A program made the translations under genes and the position numbers. The notes under the pieces are model-generated. The model did no database searches and was not told the origin of the DNA. It was given only the letters and a program-made list of their open reading frames with translations. Shown one piece after another: positions 10,148 through 19,430 of a DNA stretch of 64,000 bases (position 1 is the stretch's first letter; every line of letters starts with the position of its first letter). The DNA comes from Candidatus Marinarcus aquaticus (GTDB taxonomy: Bacteria > Campylobacterota > Campylobacteria > Campylobacterales > Arcobacteraceae), in the NCBI RefSeq assembly GCF_004116335.1, contig NZ_PDKN01000006.1, positions 1 to 64,000 on the forward strand, written 5' to 3'.

Positions 10148-10164
10148 TGTATAAATTTTATACA
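10148..10164. promoter_or_regulatory. Perfect dyad upstream of glnA, possible operator
   Basis: tgtataaa and tttataca form a perfect 8-1-8 inverted repeat centred 40 bases before the glnA -10 box. No cognate regulator can be named; random AT-rich symmetry is possible. Confidence 0.35.
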
Positions 10165-10195
10165 TAATTTAGGAAATTCTTTATGTTTGTTTTGA

Positions 10196-10201
10196 TATAA
10201 T
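10196..10201 (+). promoter_or_regulatory. -10 box of glnA
   Basis: TTTGATATAATC contains a consensus TATAAT 31 bases before the ATG, preceded by periodic T-rich sequence. No sigma-54 GG-N10-GC element is seen. Confidence 0.55.
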
Positions 10202-10231
10202 CATCCAAACAACTTTATAGGAGATATTACC

Positions 10232-11659
10232 ATGGGTAAATTTGTTAACAATACTGAAGAATTTTTCAAATATTGTGAAGAAAACGAAGTAAAATTTGTA
10301 GATTTAAGATTTACAGATATGAAAGGTATGTGGCACCACTTGACTTATATGATGAGTGCTGTAAATGAAGAAAACTTAACAAATGGTATGCCATTTGACG
10401 GTTCTTCTGTAGATGCATGGCAACCAATTAATAAATCTGATATGATTTTAAAGCCAGATGTAGAGACTGCATTCTTAGATCCATTTACTGCTGATTCAAC
10501 CATTGTTGTATTTTGTGATGTTTATGACATCTACAAAGGTCAAATGTATGAGAAATGTCCACGATCTATTGCTAAAAAAGCATTACAACACTTATCTGAG
10601 TCTGGTGTGGGTGACGCTGCTTACTTTGGGCCAGAAAATGAATTCTTTATTTTTGATGATGTTAAAATTGTTGACTCAATCAATGAATCATACTACAGAG
10701 TTGATTCTGATGAGGGTGAATGGTCAGACAACACTGATTATGAAGTAGGAAATGTTGGACACAGACCTAGAACTAAAGGTGGTTATTTCCCAGTTCAACC
10801 AACAGATTCAATGGTTGACTTAAGAGCTGAAATGATGCAAGTATTGGAGCAAGTAGGTTTAGAAGTTGTTTTAGGACACCACGAAGTTGCTCAAGCACAA
10901 GGTGAAATTGGAGTAGTATTCTCAGACATCATTGGTGCAGCAGATAATGTTCAAAAATATAAATATGTTGTAAAAATGGTAGCTCACTTAAATGGTAAAA
11001 CAGCTACATTTATGCCAAAACCTTTATTTGGTGATAACGGAAACGGTATGCACGTACACCAATCAATCTGGAAAGAGGGTAAAAACTTATTCTACAAAGA
11101 GGGTGAGTATGGTAACCTTTCTGATACTGCTAGACACTATGTGGGTGGTATTTTCAAACACGCTAGAGCAGTTGCTGCGTTTACTAACCCTTCAACGAAC
11201 TCTTACAAAAGATTAATTCCAGGATTTGAAGCTCCTTCAATCTTAACGTACTCTTCTCAAAACAGATCGGCTTCTTGTCGAGTTCCTTATGGAGCGGGTG
11301 AAAAAGCAACAAGAATTGAGATGAGATTCCCAGATTCAACTTCTTGTCCATACTTAGCATTTGCTGCTATGATGATGGCGGGGCTTGATGGTATTGCTAA
11401 CAAAATTGAACCAATTGGTCCAATGGATGAAGATTTATTTGAAATGCCATTAGATGAAATCAGAGAGAGAAAAATCCCTCAAATGCCTCACACATTAAGA
11501 GGTTCATTAGAAGCACTTATCAGAGATAACGACTTCTTAAAACCAGTATTCACTCAAGATATGATTGATACTTACCAACACTACAAATTCGAAACTCAAG
11601 TTTGGCCAGACGAAGCTCGACCAACTGCATTCGAATTTAAATCAACTTACTCTTGCTAG
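10232..11659 (+). CDS. glnA: Glutamine synthetase type I
   Basis: A 475-residue GSI that forms glutamine from glutamate, ammonia and ATP. Conserved features include [11 protein letters not shown], the metal-site Glu in [41 protein letters not shown] and [20 protein letters not shown]. The segment aligned with the adenylylation site reads DLFEMPLDE: Phe403 replaces the target Tyr, so GlnE-type covalent control is not possible at this residue. Similar loss is known in Helicobacter GlnA. The gene is monocistronic, with its own TATAAT promoter, a GGAG site and a strong terminator. Codon use looks optimised, as expected for a highly expressed gene. Confidence 0.97.
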   Translation: MGKFVNNTEEFFKYCEENEVKFVDLRFTDMKGMWHHLTYMMSAVNEENLTNGMPFDGSSVDAWQPINKSDMILKPDVETAFLDPFTADSTIVVFCDVYDIYKGQMYEKCPRSIAKKALQHLSESGVGDAAYFGPENEFFIFDDVKIVDSINESYYRVDSDEGEWSDNTDYEVGNVGHRPRTKGGYFPVQPTDSMVDLRAEMMQVLEQVGLEVVLGHHEVAQAQGEIGVVFSDIIGAADNVQKYKYVVKMVAHLNGKTATFMPKPLFGDNGNGMHVHQSIWKEGKNLFYKEGEYGNLSDTARHYVGGIFKHARAVAAFTNPSTNSYKRLIPGFEAPSILTYSSQNRSASCRVPYGAGEKATRIEMRFPDSTSCPYLAFAAMMMAGLDGIANKIEPIGPMDEDLFEMPLDEIRERKIPQMPHTLRGSLEALIRDNDFLKPVFTQDMIDTYQHYKFETQVWPDEARPTAFEFKSTYSC

Positions 11660-11680
11660 TCAGCTGATTATAATTTAAAA

Positions 11681-11710
11681 AGCCCACCTTATATAAGGTG
11701 GGCTTTTTTT
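11681..11710 (+). terminator. glnA intrinsic terminator
   Basis: Perfect 10-bp stem (agcccacctt at 11681-11690 with aaggtgggct at 11695-11704, loop atat) followed by a seven-base T run. The following 150 bases to 11860 hold no convincing gene. Confidence 0.95.
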
Positions 11711-11860
11711 ATATCTAAAATTTTGAACTTATGAAATATATCATCAGAAAATTTTAGAAAAAAAGTTATGTGTAGTATAAAATTAAAGTATCAATTAATA
11801 GGGTATTATAAATGGAATGAATTTATGGAAAGTCAAGAGTCCAAAGAGAGAAACTCTCTT

Positions 11861-13825
11861 TTAAAACTCCCGCGTAGAACCTAAATCTTTTTCAATTTTA
11901 AGTTCAGGCAGTTTGGATGTGTCTGTAAAATACTCTGTTTTACCATTGATGACACTTTTATGCACCCCTTCTGGTATCTCAAAATTCCGTTTGATTTCAG
12001 GGTGAATTTGTAAGTATTGTCGATAAAAATGCCCAAAGACTGTACCTGCACTTCGACCACCTGTTTCACTCTTTCTCATAGGTTTATTGTCATCATTTCC
12101 ATACCAAATAACAGTTTGAAGTGTTGGTGTGTATCCACAAAACCATGCATCCACGTTGCTATTTGTCGTACCGGTTTTACCTGCAATATCTAAACCTTTT
12201 ACTTTTGCAAGTTTCCCCGTACCTCTTTGCACGGTATCATGTAAAATTGAGGTGATTAAGTAGGCTTGTTCAGGTGGTTGTATATAATTCTCTTGAGGTT
12301 GGAAAACAATGGTTTGATTGTTTTTATTCACAATCGAACTGACAATATAGGGCTGTACTTGAATACCATTGTTTGAAAACATGGTATACGCACGACTGAG
12401 TTCAAATGGTGAAATAGAGAGACTCCCCAGTGTAATGGATAAATCCATGGGGACATCTTCAAAACCAAAAGCTCTGAGATTCTTATGCGCAATGTCAATA
12501 CCAATATCATTGACTAAGTTAATGGTGGCCAAGTTTCTGGAGTGCAACAGTGCTTCTCTAAGTGTAATGAGTCCTTTGTAGTTCTCTTCATAGTTTTTAG
12601 GTTGCCATTTTTTCTCTTCATCATCTTTGGTGTAACTGTAAGTACGAGAGATATCAATTAAGTTAGTTGCAGGTGAGTATCCCAAGTTCAATGCGGTTTG
12701 ATATAAAAAGGGTTTAATCGCCGATCCAGGCTGTCGTTTAGACTGAATCACACGGTTAAAGTTTGACTCTTTATAATTCACTCCACCCAATAACGTTAAG
12801 ATTTTTCCTGTTTTATTCTCTATGGTAATCAAGCCACCATTGAGAGTTGCAGTATGATCAACATACTCCTCTTCAGGAAGAGCTTCTGTTTTTTTGAAAT
12901 ACTCTTCTCGTTTTTTGATGTTGTCATAGCCATATTGTAACGATTTTCTGGCAATCTCTTGTGCTTTTAAATCAATCGTTAAATTGATTTTGTACCCACC
13001 ATATTTTACGTCAGGAATATCATTACTTAATACATTCAATGCATAATCAATCACATAAGGGGCTTTATTGAGTGTCAATGTTTCATCGTAAACAGCAGGG
13101 ACATAACTGATTGCTTCCATATGTTCACGGTCATTGATCCATCCCAAGGTTTTCAGACGGTTAACCACTTGGTTGGCTCGAACCAGTGCAAATTTGAGGT
13201 TTTTGGTTGGTGAGTAAAAACTTGGTGCTCTTGGAAGTCCAACTAAAATGGCAATCTCTTTTAAGTTAAGTTCAAACAACTCTTTTTTAAAGTAACCAAG
13301 AGAAGCCGTACGAATACCATAATAACCATGCCCAAAGTAGACTTGATTTAAGTATCGCTCTAAAATCTCCTCTTTTGAAAGAATCGTTTCAAGTCGAAGT
13401 GCGAGTAAGACCTCTTTGAGTTTTCGTGTGAACTTTTTCTCTCGTGTTAAAAGCATGTTTTTGATGAGTTGTTGAGTGAGCGTACTTGCTCCTTCAACCA
13501 GTTTTCGTGCTTTGATATCTTTTATGATGGCTCGTAAAATTGCATCGGTATTGACACCGTTATGTTCAAAAAATTGTGTATCTTCAATGGCAATAAGTGC
13601 CTCAATTACTTTGGGTGGAATGTCTTCATATTTCACATAAATACGGTGCTCTTTTTGAAAGATATTGGCAACAAGTTGTCCATCTTTATCAAAAAATTGT
13701 GTGGTGAGTTTGGGGTTATAATCCACAATTTGATTGATTTCAAATCGTATTTCAGAGTATAAATAGAGTAAAAATGCCAAAAGGGCTAAACCAATAACAG
13801 TAAAAAAACCAATAATATATTTCAT
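11861..13825 (-). CDS. Bifunctional penicillin-binding protein 1A (transglycosylase/transpeptidase)
   Basis: A class A PBP of about 654 residues that polymerises and cross-links peptidoglycan. It starts at the internal Met giving MKYIIGFFTV because TTTAGGA lies just upstream; the frame can be extended to 13888, but only by reading into the preceding ABC gene. One membrane anchor comes first, then a GT51 domain (FFEHNGVNTDAILRAI, GASTLTQQLIKN, GHGYYGIRTASLGYF), then the transpeptidase with SAIK (Ser about 368), SRN and KTGTT. It is last in a four-gene leftward run gpmI-receiver-ABC-PBP1A. A weak hairpin (11843-11861) overlaps its stop. Confidence 0.95.
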   Translation of the reverse strand: MKYIIGFFTVIGLALLAFLLYLYSEIRFEINQIVDYNPKLTTQFFDKDGQLVANIFQKEHRIYVKYEDIPPKVIEALIAIEDTQFFEHNGVNTDAILRAIIKDIKARKLVEGASTLTQQLIKNMLLTREKKFTRKLKEVLLALRLETILSKEEILERYLNQVYFGHGYYGIRTASLGYFKKELFELNLKEIAILVGLPRAPSFYSPTKNLKFALVRANQVVNRLKTLGWINDREHMEAISYVPAVYDETLTLNKAPYVIDYALNVLSNDIPDVKYGGYKINLTIDLKAQEIARKSLQYGYDNIKKREEYFKKTEALPEEEYVDHTATLNGGLITIENKTGKILTLLGGVNYKESNFNRVIQSKRQPGSAIKPFLYQTALNLGYSPATNLIDISRTYSYTKDDEEKKWQPKNYEENYKGLITLREALLHSRNLATINLVNDIGIDIAHKNLRAFGFEDVPMDLSITLGSLSISPFELSRAYTMFSNNGIQVQPYIVSSIVNKNNQTIVFQPQENYIQPPEQAYLITSILHDTVQRGTGKLAKVKGLDIAGKTGTTNSNVDAWFCGYTPTLQTVIWYGNDDNKPMRKSETGGRSAGTVFGHFYRQYLQIHPEIKRNFEIPEGVHKSVINGKTEYFTDTSKLPELKIEKDLGSTREF

Positions 13826-13829
13826 GTAG

Positions 13830-14525
13830 TTATGTCCTAAACGTTCGTGTGTTAAATCCAGATGAAATAAGGTGTTGTGTGTATTCATCTTTTGGATTAC
13901 TCAATACCTCTTGAGTAAGTCCCATTTCAACCACTTTTCCTTGATTAATAATAATGAGGTATTTGCAAATGTCAATTATAGAGTTTATATCATGTGTAAC
14001 AAATAAAACATATAAGTTCAGTTCTTTTTGTATTTTTTTAATCAGTTCTATAATGGTTTGCTTGCTGTTTGTATCCAGTGCGGTTGTGGGTTCATCTAAA
14101 AGCAACAACTTGGGATCATTGGTCAACGCAATGGCAATGACAACACGTTGAAGTTGTCCTCCACTGAGTTGTGAAGGAAAACGCTCCAACACCCAAGGTT
14201 CTAATCCTACCAATGAAAGCAACTCCAATTTGCGTTCTTGTGAGCAAAAAAATTGTTGTTTGATTTTTGTCATGGGTGAGAGTGAAGTGAAAGGGTTTTG
14301 TGGTACAAAACCCAAATTCTCTTTATGCAGATCAAAAGGAGCATCCATTTGTAGATGTGAAGTTAAACTTTTTGGAAGCAAGCCTAATAGTGCTTTGAGC
14401 GTAAGAGATTTCCCACTTCCACTTTGACCTATAAGTGCGGTTGCTTCTTTTATTTCAAAACTTATATCCACCAATTCAGTGGTTTCATGGACTATATGCA
14501 GTCGCTTAATCGAAAGTTTTGACAT
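13830..14525 (-). CDS. Orphan ABC transporter ATPase, oligopeptide/nickel (DppD/NikD) type
   Basis: A 231-residue nucleotide-binding subunit with Walker A GQSGSGKS, Q-loop VPQNPFTSLSP, signature LSGGQLQRV, Walker B LLLLDEPTTALD and the H-loop FVTHD. The NPFTSLSP segment and overall layout match the ATPases of peptide and nickel importers. No permease or binding protein is encoded nearby, so its partner must lie elsewhere or it has another role. It is shorter than DppD/OppD (about 320 residues), lacking the C-terminal oligopeptide extension. It lies 3 bases after the receiver gene and 4 bases before the PBP1A gene, consistent with one transcript. Confidence 0.85.
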   Translation of the reverse strand: MSKLSIKRLHIVHETTELVDISFEIKEATALIGQSGSGKSLTLKALLGLLPKSLTSHLQMDAPFDLHKENLGFVPQNPFTSLSPMTKIKQQFFCSQERKLELLSLVGLEPWVLERFPSQLSGGQLQRVVIAIALTNDPKLLLLDEPTTALDTNSKQTIIELIKKIQKELNLYVLFVTHDINSIIDICKYLIIINQGKVVEMGLTQEVLSNPKDEYTQHLISSGFNTRTFRT

Positions 14526-14528
14526 CTA

Positions 14529-14924
14529 CTATTTTGATAATCCTTGAATAGACTCATCAAGTTGTGTCACCAATTTAATAAAATTAATTGGTTTTTCAAA
14601 AATAGCAGAAACCTCTTTTTGTTCCTCTTCATTTAAGTCATCTTTGTATGCTGTAATCACAATGATAGGTACATCTTTGTCAATTTTACGAATCTCTTTG
14701 ACCAAAGCTTTACCGTCTAAGTTTGGCATTCGTAAATCCGTAATTACAACATCAGGTCGGTTTGATTTAAAACTTTCAAGCGCAATCTCTCCGTCACTTG
14801 CCAAAAGAATTTTTTTAACAAGCATTTGAAACGTTCTATCCATAATGTTAATAATATCTTCACCGTCTTCTGCTACGAGCAGAGTAATATTTCTTAAATC
14901 AGATTTGATTTTAGAAGTTTCCAT
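14529..14924 (-). CDS. Single-domain response regulator (CheY-like receiver)
   Basis: A 131-residue stand-alone receiver domain without an output domain. The acidic pocket is LLVAEDGED, the phosphoacceptor Asp lies in VVITDLRMPNLDG, the switch Thr in IIVITAY, and the conserved Lys in FEKPI. A histidine kinase partner is not adjacent. It lies between gpmI (8-base gap) and an ABC ATPase (3 bases), with AAGGAT before the ATG. A role in phosphorelay, or in motility as a CheY paralogue, is possible; the context does not decide. Confidence 0.93.
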   Translation of the reverse strand: METSKIKSDLRNITLLVAEDGEDIINIMDRTFQMLVKKILLASDGEIALESFKSNRPDVVITDLRMPNLDGKALVKEIRKIDKDVPIIVITAYKDDLNEEEQKEVSAIFEKPINFIKLVTQLDESIQGLSK

Positions 14925-14932
14925 ATTGATCC

Positions 14933-16408
14933 TTAAATTAGTGGGTTATCCATCTCTTGTGGGATTTGTAAGTTCATGAGCTTTAAAACCGTTGGCGCAA
15001 TATTATTTAAGCTGCCTGGTTTAACCTCTTGAACACCATCTGCTAAGATGAAACAGTAAACATCACCTACGGTGTGATTGGTTAATACTTTACCCTCTTC
15101 ACTTTTCATCATCTCACAGTTTCCGTGATCACTCGTAATGATTATATTGTACTGTAACTTTTTTGAGTCTTTTATTATACGACCCAATTGTTTATCAACT
15201 TCTTCGACAGCTTTAATACTGGCATCATAATTTCCAGTATGTCCAACCATGTCACCATTGGCAAAATTCACCACAATAAAGTCATAAGAATCTTCCATCG
15301 CTTTAAGTACAGCATCACCTACTGCTGGTGCAGACATCTCTGGTTGTAAGTCATATGTTGCCACATTAGGAGAAGGAATAAGTACACGCATCTCATTTTC
15401 TACGGGTTCTTCAACACCCCCATTAAAGAAGAACGTCACGTGTGCATACTTTTCTGTTTCAGCGGTGTGAAGTTGTTTTAAGCCTGCATTTGAAATGACT
15501 TCAGCCAGTGTATTTCGAGGTGTTTCTTTTGGAAACAAGATAGGTAAGGGCATGTTTTTATCATACTCTGTCATAGTTGCAAGGTGCAGTTCATCTGCAA
15601 ATCGTGGAAACTCACTGAAGTCTTTATTGGCTAAAACGTTTGAAATCTCTCTCATTCGGTCACTTCTGAAGTTACAAAAAATCACGCCATCGCCTTTGTG
15701 AAAACCATTGTACCCTTCAAATGCCGTTGGCACTAAGAATTCATCTAATACTTCTTCTTTATACGAATTGGCAATGTATGTTGTAACATCCTTAGAGGTC
15801 TTTGGTAAACCTAATGCCATCGCATCATGCCCTTTTTGAACTCTCTCCCATCGGTTATCTCTGTCCATAGTATAGTATCGCCCCGCAATGGTTGCAAGAT
15901 GAATACTTTCATCACAAATATCTAAGATTTGGTCAATGTATTGTTGTGCACAATTAGGAGCCACATCCCGACCATCGGTGATGGCATGAATATAGACATG
16001 TTTCCCTTTTGCTTGAGCGATTTTAGCCAAAGCAATGATGTGATTGATGTGTGAGTGCACACCACCATCACTTAATAATCCGATTAAATGAACATTATTT
16101 GAAGCATCAAGAGTTTGTTGAAGTACTTCATTGGTTTTAAGCGTATCATTTTTAATGGCTAAGTTGATTTTGACTAAATCTTGATACAGAATTCGCCCAC
16201 TTCCAATGGTCATGTGCCCCACTTCACTGTTTCCCATTTGTCCATTAGGAAGACCCACATTTTCTCCATAGGTATGTATAAGTGAATGGGGTACTTGTTC
16301 AAAAAGATAATCATAGGTTGGTTTTTTAGCATTGGCAAAAGCATTGTGTTTGATATTTTGGTTGTGGCCAATACCATCTGTGATAATTAAAACTGTTTTT
16401 TTCGTCAT
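14933..16408 (-). CDS. gpmI: 2,3-bisphosphoglycerate-independent phosphoglycerate mutase
   Basis: A 491-residue di-manganese mutase that interconverts 3- and 2-phosphoglycerate in glycolysis and gluconeogenesis. The N-terminal metal Asp lies in IITDGIG, the phosphoserine in GQMGNSEVGHMTIGSGR, and further metal ligands in NFANGDMVGHTG and ITSDHGNCE. Length is normal for the family. AAAGG precedes the ATG. It heads the leftward operon that ends with PBP1A and is divergent from mraY across 64 bases. Confidence 0.97.
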   Translation of the reverse strand: MTKKTVLIITDGIGHNQNIKHNAFANAKKPTYDYLFEQVPHSLIHTYGENVGLPNGQMGNSEVGHMTIGSGRILYQDLVKINLAIKNDTLKTNEVLQQTLDASNNVHLIGLLSDGGVHSHINHIIALAKIAQAKGKHVYIHAITDGRDVAPNCAQQYIDQILDICDESIHLATIAGRYYTMDRDNRWERVQKGHDAMALGLPKTSKDVTTYIANSYKEEVLDEFLVPTAFEGYNGFHKGDGVIFCNFRSDRMREISNVLANKDFSEFPRFADELHLATMTEYDKNMPLPILFPKETPRNTLAEVISNAGLKQLHTAETEKYAHVTFFFNGGVEEPVENEMRVLIPSPNVATYDLQPEMSAPAVGDAVLKAMEDSYDFIVVNFANGDMVGHTGNYDASIKAVEEVDKQLGRIIKDSKKLQYNIIITSDHGNCEMMKSEEGKVLTNHTVGDVYCFILADGVQEVKPGSLNNIAPTVLKLMNLQIPQEMDNPLI

Positions 16409-16472
16409 TTTAAACCTTTTAAAAACTTTAATAGTATATAATCCCTGATTATAACAAAAGGAAGGTTTAACT

Positions 16473-17534
16473 TTGTTTTATTGGTTCTATCGACATATGG
16501 ATATTAACATATTCCAATACATCTCAATCCGAGCAGGACTTGGCTTCTTCATCGCTTTTTTTCTTACTTTATATCTTATGCCAAAGTTTATAAAATGGGC
16601 CAAAACAAAGAAAGCTTCTCAACCAATTTATGATTTAGCACCACAATCACATCAAGAAAAAGCAGGTACCCCAACCATGGGTGGTTTGGTGTTTGTTTTT
16701 GCTTCTATTATCGCAACACTTCTTACAGCAAAACTCAATAACTTTTATGTTGCAACAGGTCTTTTTACCTTGGGAGCATTTTGTTTGATTGGAGTTAAAG
16801 ATGATATCTCTAAAATTACCAACAATAAAAACAATGCAGGTTTAAGTGCACGAATGAAACTCATTTTACAATTTATTGTGGCATTGGGTGCAGCGATTAC
16901 ATTGATAATCTACAGTCACTCTACAGAGTTGTATCTCCCTTTTTATAAATACCCAATAGCAGACATGGGCTTGGTTTCAATTGTCTTTTGGGTATTGGTC
17001 ATGGTGGCTGCTTCCAACGCAGTGAATGTAACGGATGGTTTAGATGGATTGGCAACCGTACCATCTATCATTGCATTTTTTACACTCTCAACGATTGTCT
17101 ATATTACAGGACATGCGATTATCAGTAACTATTTGCTTTTACCCAACATCAAACTTACAGGGGAACTTACTATTTTAGGAGCCTCTATTTGTGGTTCACT
17201 CATTGCCTTTTTATGGCACAACTGTCACCCTGCTGAAGTTTTTATGGGAGACAGTGGTTCTTTAGCTATTGGAGGAATTATGGGATACTTTGCCATTGTG
17301 TGTAAAAGTGAAGTTCTGTTAATCATCATTGGATTTATCTTTGTACTTGAAACGGTTTCAGTTATTTTGCAAGTGGGCTCTTATAAGTTACGACAAAAGA
17401 GAGTTTTTTTAATGGCGCCCATACATCACCACTTTGAACAAAAAGGGTGGAAAGAGAATAAAATCATTGTGCGATTTTGGATTATCTCATTTATGGCGAA
17501 CCTCATTGCACTGTTAAGCTTGAAAGTAAGATAA
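16473..17534 (+). CDS. mraY: Phospho-N-acetylmuramoyl-pentapeptide transferase MraY
   Basis: A 353-residue polytopic enzyme that transfers phospho-MurNAc-pentapeptide to undecaprenyl phosphate, giving lipid I. The start is TTG at 16473: AAGGAAGG lies seven bases upstream, and the N-terminus MFYWFY resembles relatives. The ATG at 16497 would be a poorer choice. Signature motifs are [31 protein letters not shown] and MAPIHHHFE. The stop overlaps the murD start (TAATG). Confidence 0.96.
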   Translation: MFYWFYRHMDINIFQYISIRAGLGFFIAFFLTLYLMPKFIKWAKTKKASQPIYDLAPQSHQEKAGTPTMGGLVFVFASIIATLLTAKLNNFYVATGLFTLGAFCLIGVKDDISKITNNKNNAGLSARMKLILQFIVALGAAITLIIYSHSTELYLPFYKYPIADMGLVSIVFWVLVMVAASNAVNVTDGLDGLATVPSIIAFFTLSTIVYITGHAIISNYLLLPNIKLTGELTILGASICGSLIAFLWHNCHPAEVFMGDSGSLAIGGIMGYFAIVCKSEVLLIIIGFIFVLETVSVILQVGSYKLRQKRVFLMAPIHHHFEQKGWKENKIIVRFWIISFMANLIALLSLKVR

Positions 17535-18688
17535 TGATAAGAGTATTAGGTAAGGGTAATACTGCCCAAGCTATACAAGAGACATTTGATGATGTTGTTT
17601 TATACGATGAGAGTGATTTTAACTCATACGATACAACATGTGAAGATATAACCGTAGTAAGCCCTGGAATTCCACCTTTTAATACAATGGTACAACAAGC
17701 AAAAAATATACAAAGCGACTATGACTTGTTTGCTGGTACCATGCCATTTTCTATTTGGATAAGTGGTACAAATGGAAAAACAACCACCACTCAAATGATG
17801 CAACACCTTCTTGAATGCAAAGGCAGTGTGTGTGGAGGAAATATTGGAACGGCCGTTTCAAAACTGGACAGGGATTCTAAAATTTGGATTTTAGAGACCT
17901 CTTCATTTACATTACACTATACACAAAAAGCGCGACCTAATATATATGTATTACTTCCTATTTCAGATGACCATGTTTCATGGCATGGATCATTTGAAGA
18001 GTATGAGAATGCAAAACTCAAAGCAATGGATCATATGAAAGAGGGAGAGGCTGCGATTATTCCTTTAAAATATAAAGACTACCCCACTGCAGCATATAAA
18101 ATTACGTATGAAAGTACAGAAGATTTAGCACAGATATTTGATATTGATGTATCAAAAATTAAATTTAATGAACCATTTTTGCTCGATGCCATGATGGCAT
18201 TGGGTGTGAGCAAGATTTTATTTGATGAGGTGGATTATGAAAAAATCAATGCCTTTAAAATTGATGCGCATAAAGTAGAGGTATTTAAAGACAGACAAAA
18301 CAGAGTCTGGATTGATGATTCTAAAGCCACGAATTTAGATGCAACGATTGCAGCACTTAAACCTTATGAACAACAAAGTGTTCATTTGATTTTAGGTGGA
18401 GATGATAAAGGGGCAAATTTGACCCCACTTTTTGAGTACTTAAAAGGAAAATCAATTACGGTGTATGCCATTGGAAGTAACACTGAAAAACTGACGCAAC
18501 TATCAACTCAATTTAACATAAAATTACATGCTTGTCATGTGATGAAAAAAGCGGTTGAATTGATGAATAAAAATCATGATTACAAATCGGTTGCAATGCT
18601 CTCTCCAGCGGCTGCTTCACTCGACCAGTATAGCTCGTACAAACAACGTGGAGACGAATTTAAAACACTGGTAAATACTTTAAGCTAG
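17534..18688 (+). CDS. murD: UDP-N-acetylmuramoylalanine-D-glutamate ligase MurD
   Basis: A 384-residue ATP-dependent Mur ligase adding D-Glu to UDP-MurNAc-Ala in the cytoplasm. The ATG at 17534 overlaps the mraY stop; the longer frame from 17477 would run into mraY. Visible motifs are the P-loop SGTNGKTTTTQ, ETSSFTL, DDHVSWHGS, DDSKATN (carbamoyl-Lys region and substrate binding), LGGDDKG and SPAAASLDQY. It is shorter than the E. coli enzyme (about 438) because of a reduced N-terminal domain, as often in Campylobacterota. Confidence 0.94.
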   Translation: MIRVLGKGNTAQAIQETFDDVVLYDESDFNSYDTTCEDITVVSPGIPPFNTMVQQAKNIQSDYDLFAGTMPFSIWISGTNGKTTTTQMMQHLLECKGSVCGGNIGTAVSKLDRDSKIWILETSSFTLHYTQKARPNIYVLLPISDDHVSWHGSFEEYENAKLKAMDHMKEGEAAIIPLKYKDYPTAAYKITYESTEDLAQIFDIDVSKIKFNEPFLLDAMMALGVSKILFDEVDYEKINAFKIDAHKVEVFKDRQNRVWIDDSKATNLDATIAALKPYEQQSVHLILGGDDKGANLTPLFEYLKGKSITVYAIGSNTEKLTQLSTQFNIKLHACHVMKKAVELMNKNHDYKSVAMLSPAAASLDQYSSYKQRGDEFKTLVNTLS

Positions 18689-18729
18689 AATTAATCAACA
18701 AGGTAATATAATTTCACTCCAAAATTGAT

Positions 18730-18805
18730 GGCTCGGTAGCTCAGTCGGTAGAGCAAAGGACTGAAAATCCTTGTGTCGGCAGTTCGATTCTGCCCCGCGC
18801 CACCA
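18730..18805 (+). tRNA. tRNA-Phe (GAA)
   Basis: 76-nt cloverleaf including an encoded CCA. The anticodon loop is ctGAAaa on a ggact/aatcc stem, with T-loop ttcgatt. The acceptor strands GGCTCGG and CCGCGCC leave a T4-C69 mismatch. First in a five-tRNA cluster leading to tuf. Confidence 0.95.
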
Positions 18806-18822
18806 TTAAGTTTTTGTTGGGT

Positions 18823-18899
18823 GCTGGTGTAGCTCAGTTGGCTAGAGCAGCTGATTTGTAATCAGCAGGTCGGGGGTTCAACTCCCTTCACCAGCTCCA
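18823..18899 (+). tRNA. tRNA-Thr (TGT)
   Basis: 77-nt cloverleaf with acceptor GCTGGTG/CACCAGC, anticodon loop ttTGTaa on a ctgat/atcag stem, and encoded CCA. Confidence 0.97.
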
Positions 18900-18964
18900 T
18901 TTTTAACTGTCGTGCGTAGTCTTTATAAAAGATCAGCGCTTGACCAGAACAATAATTTTTCAAC

Positions 18965-19049
18965 GGTGAGGTTGGAGAGTGGTCAAATCCAGGAGACTGT
19001 AAATCTCCCGCCTATGGCTTCGAAGGTTCAAATCCTTCTCTCACCACCA
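18965..19049 (+). tRNA. tRNA-Tyr (GTA)
   Basis: 85-nt class II tRNA with acceptor GGTGAGG/TCTCACC, anticodon loop ctGTAaa, a long variable arm around cccgcctatggctt, and encoded CCA. Confidence 0.96.
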
Positions 19050-19058
19050 CGTAATGTT

Positions 19059-19135
19059 GCGGGAGTAGCTCAGTTGGCTAGAGCCTCTGCCTTCCAAGCA
19101 GATTGTCGCGAGTTCGAGTCTCGTCTCCCGCTCCA
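19059..19135 (+). tRNA. tRNA-Gly (TCC)
   Basis: 77-nt cloverleaf with acceptor GCGGGAG/CTCCCGC, anticodon loop ctTCCaa, T-loop ttcgagt and encoded CCA. Confidence 0.97.
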
Positions 19136-19248
19136 TTATTTTTTTATTGATACTGGGAGCTGAGTTATAGACGCAAAAATTTATAACTCCATTTTCTACA
19201 AAATGTAAACTCCAAGTATAACTTTTAAATATGTTTAGTCCAGCGTAT

Positions 19249-19323
<75 letters not shown>

Positions 19324-19359
19324 TGATGTAATGGACATATTTAAATTTACAAACCAATC

Positions 19360-19400
19360 CCCTCTGAATAGATCAGCCTTAGGCTTATCTACTCAGAGGG
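19360..19400 (+). promoter_or_regulatory. Leader hairpin between tRNA-Thr and tuf
   Basis: ccctctga (19360-19367) pairs with tcagaggg (19393-19400), extended inward by tagat/atcta and capped by agcc/ggct. The stem lies 30 bases before the tuf ATG, with no T run after it, so it is more likely an RNA processing or stability element than a terminator. Confidence 0.55.
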
Positions 19401-19430
19401 CAATTTAATAAATCTTTTAAGGGGAATTTT

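Noticed and set aside
18912-19163. Open frame running through tRNA-Tyr and tRNA-Gly
   Set aside because: It is made of tRNA sequence; the cloverleafs explain the region completely.
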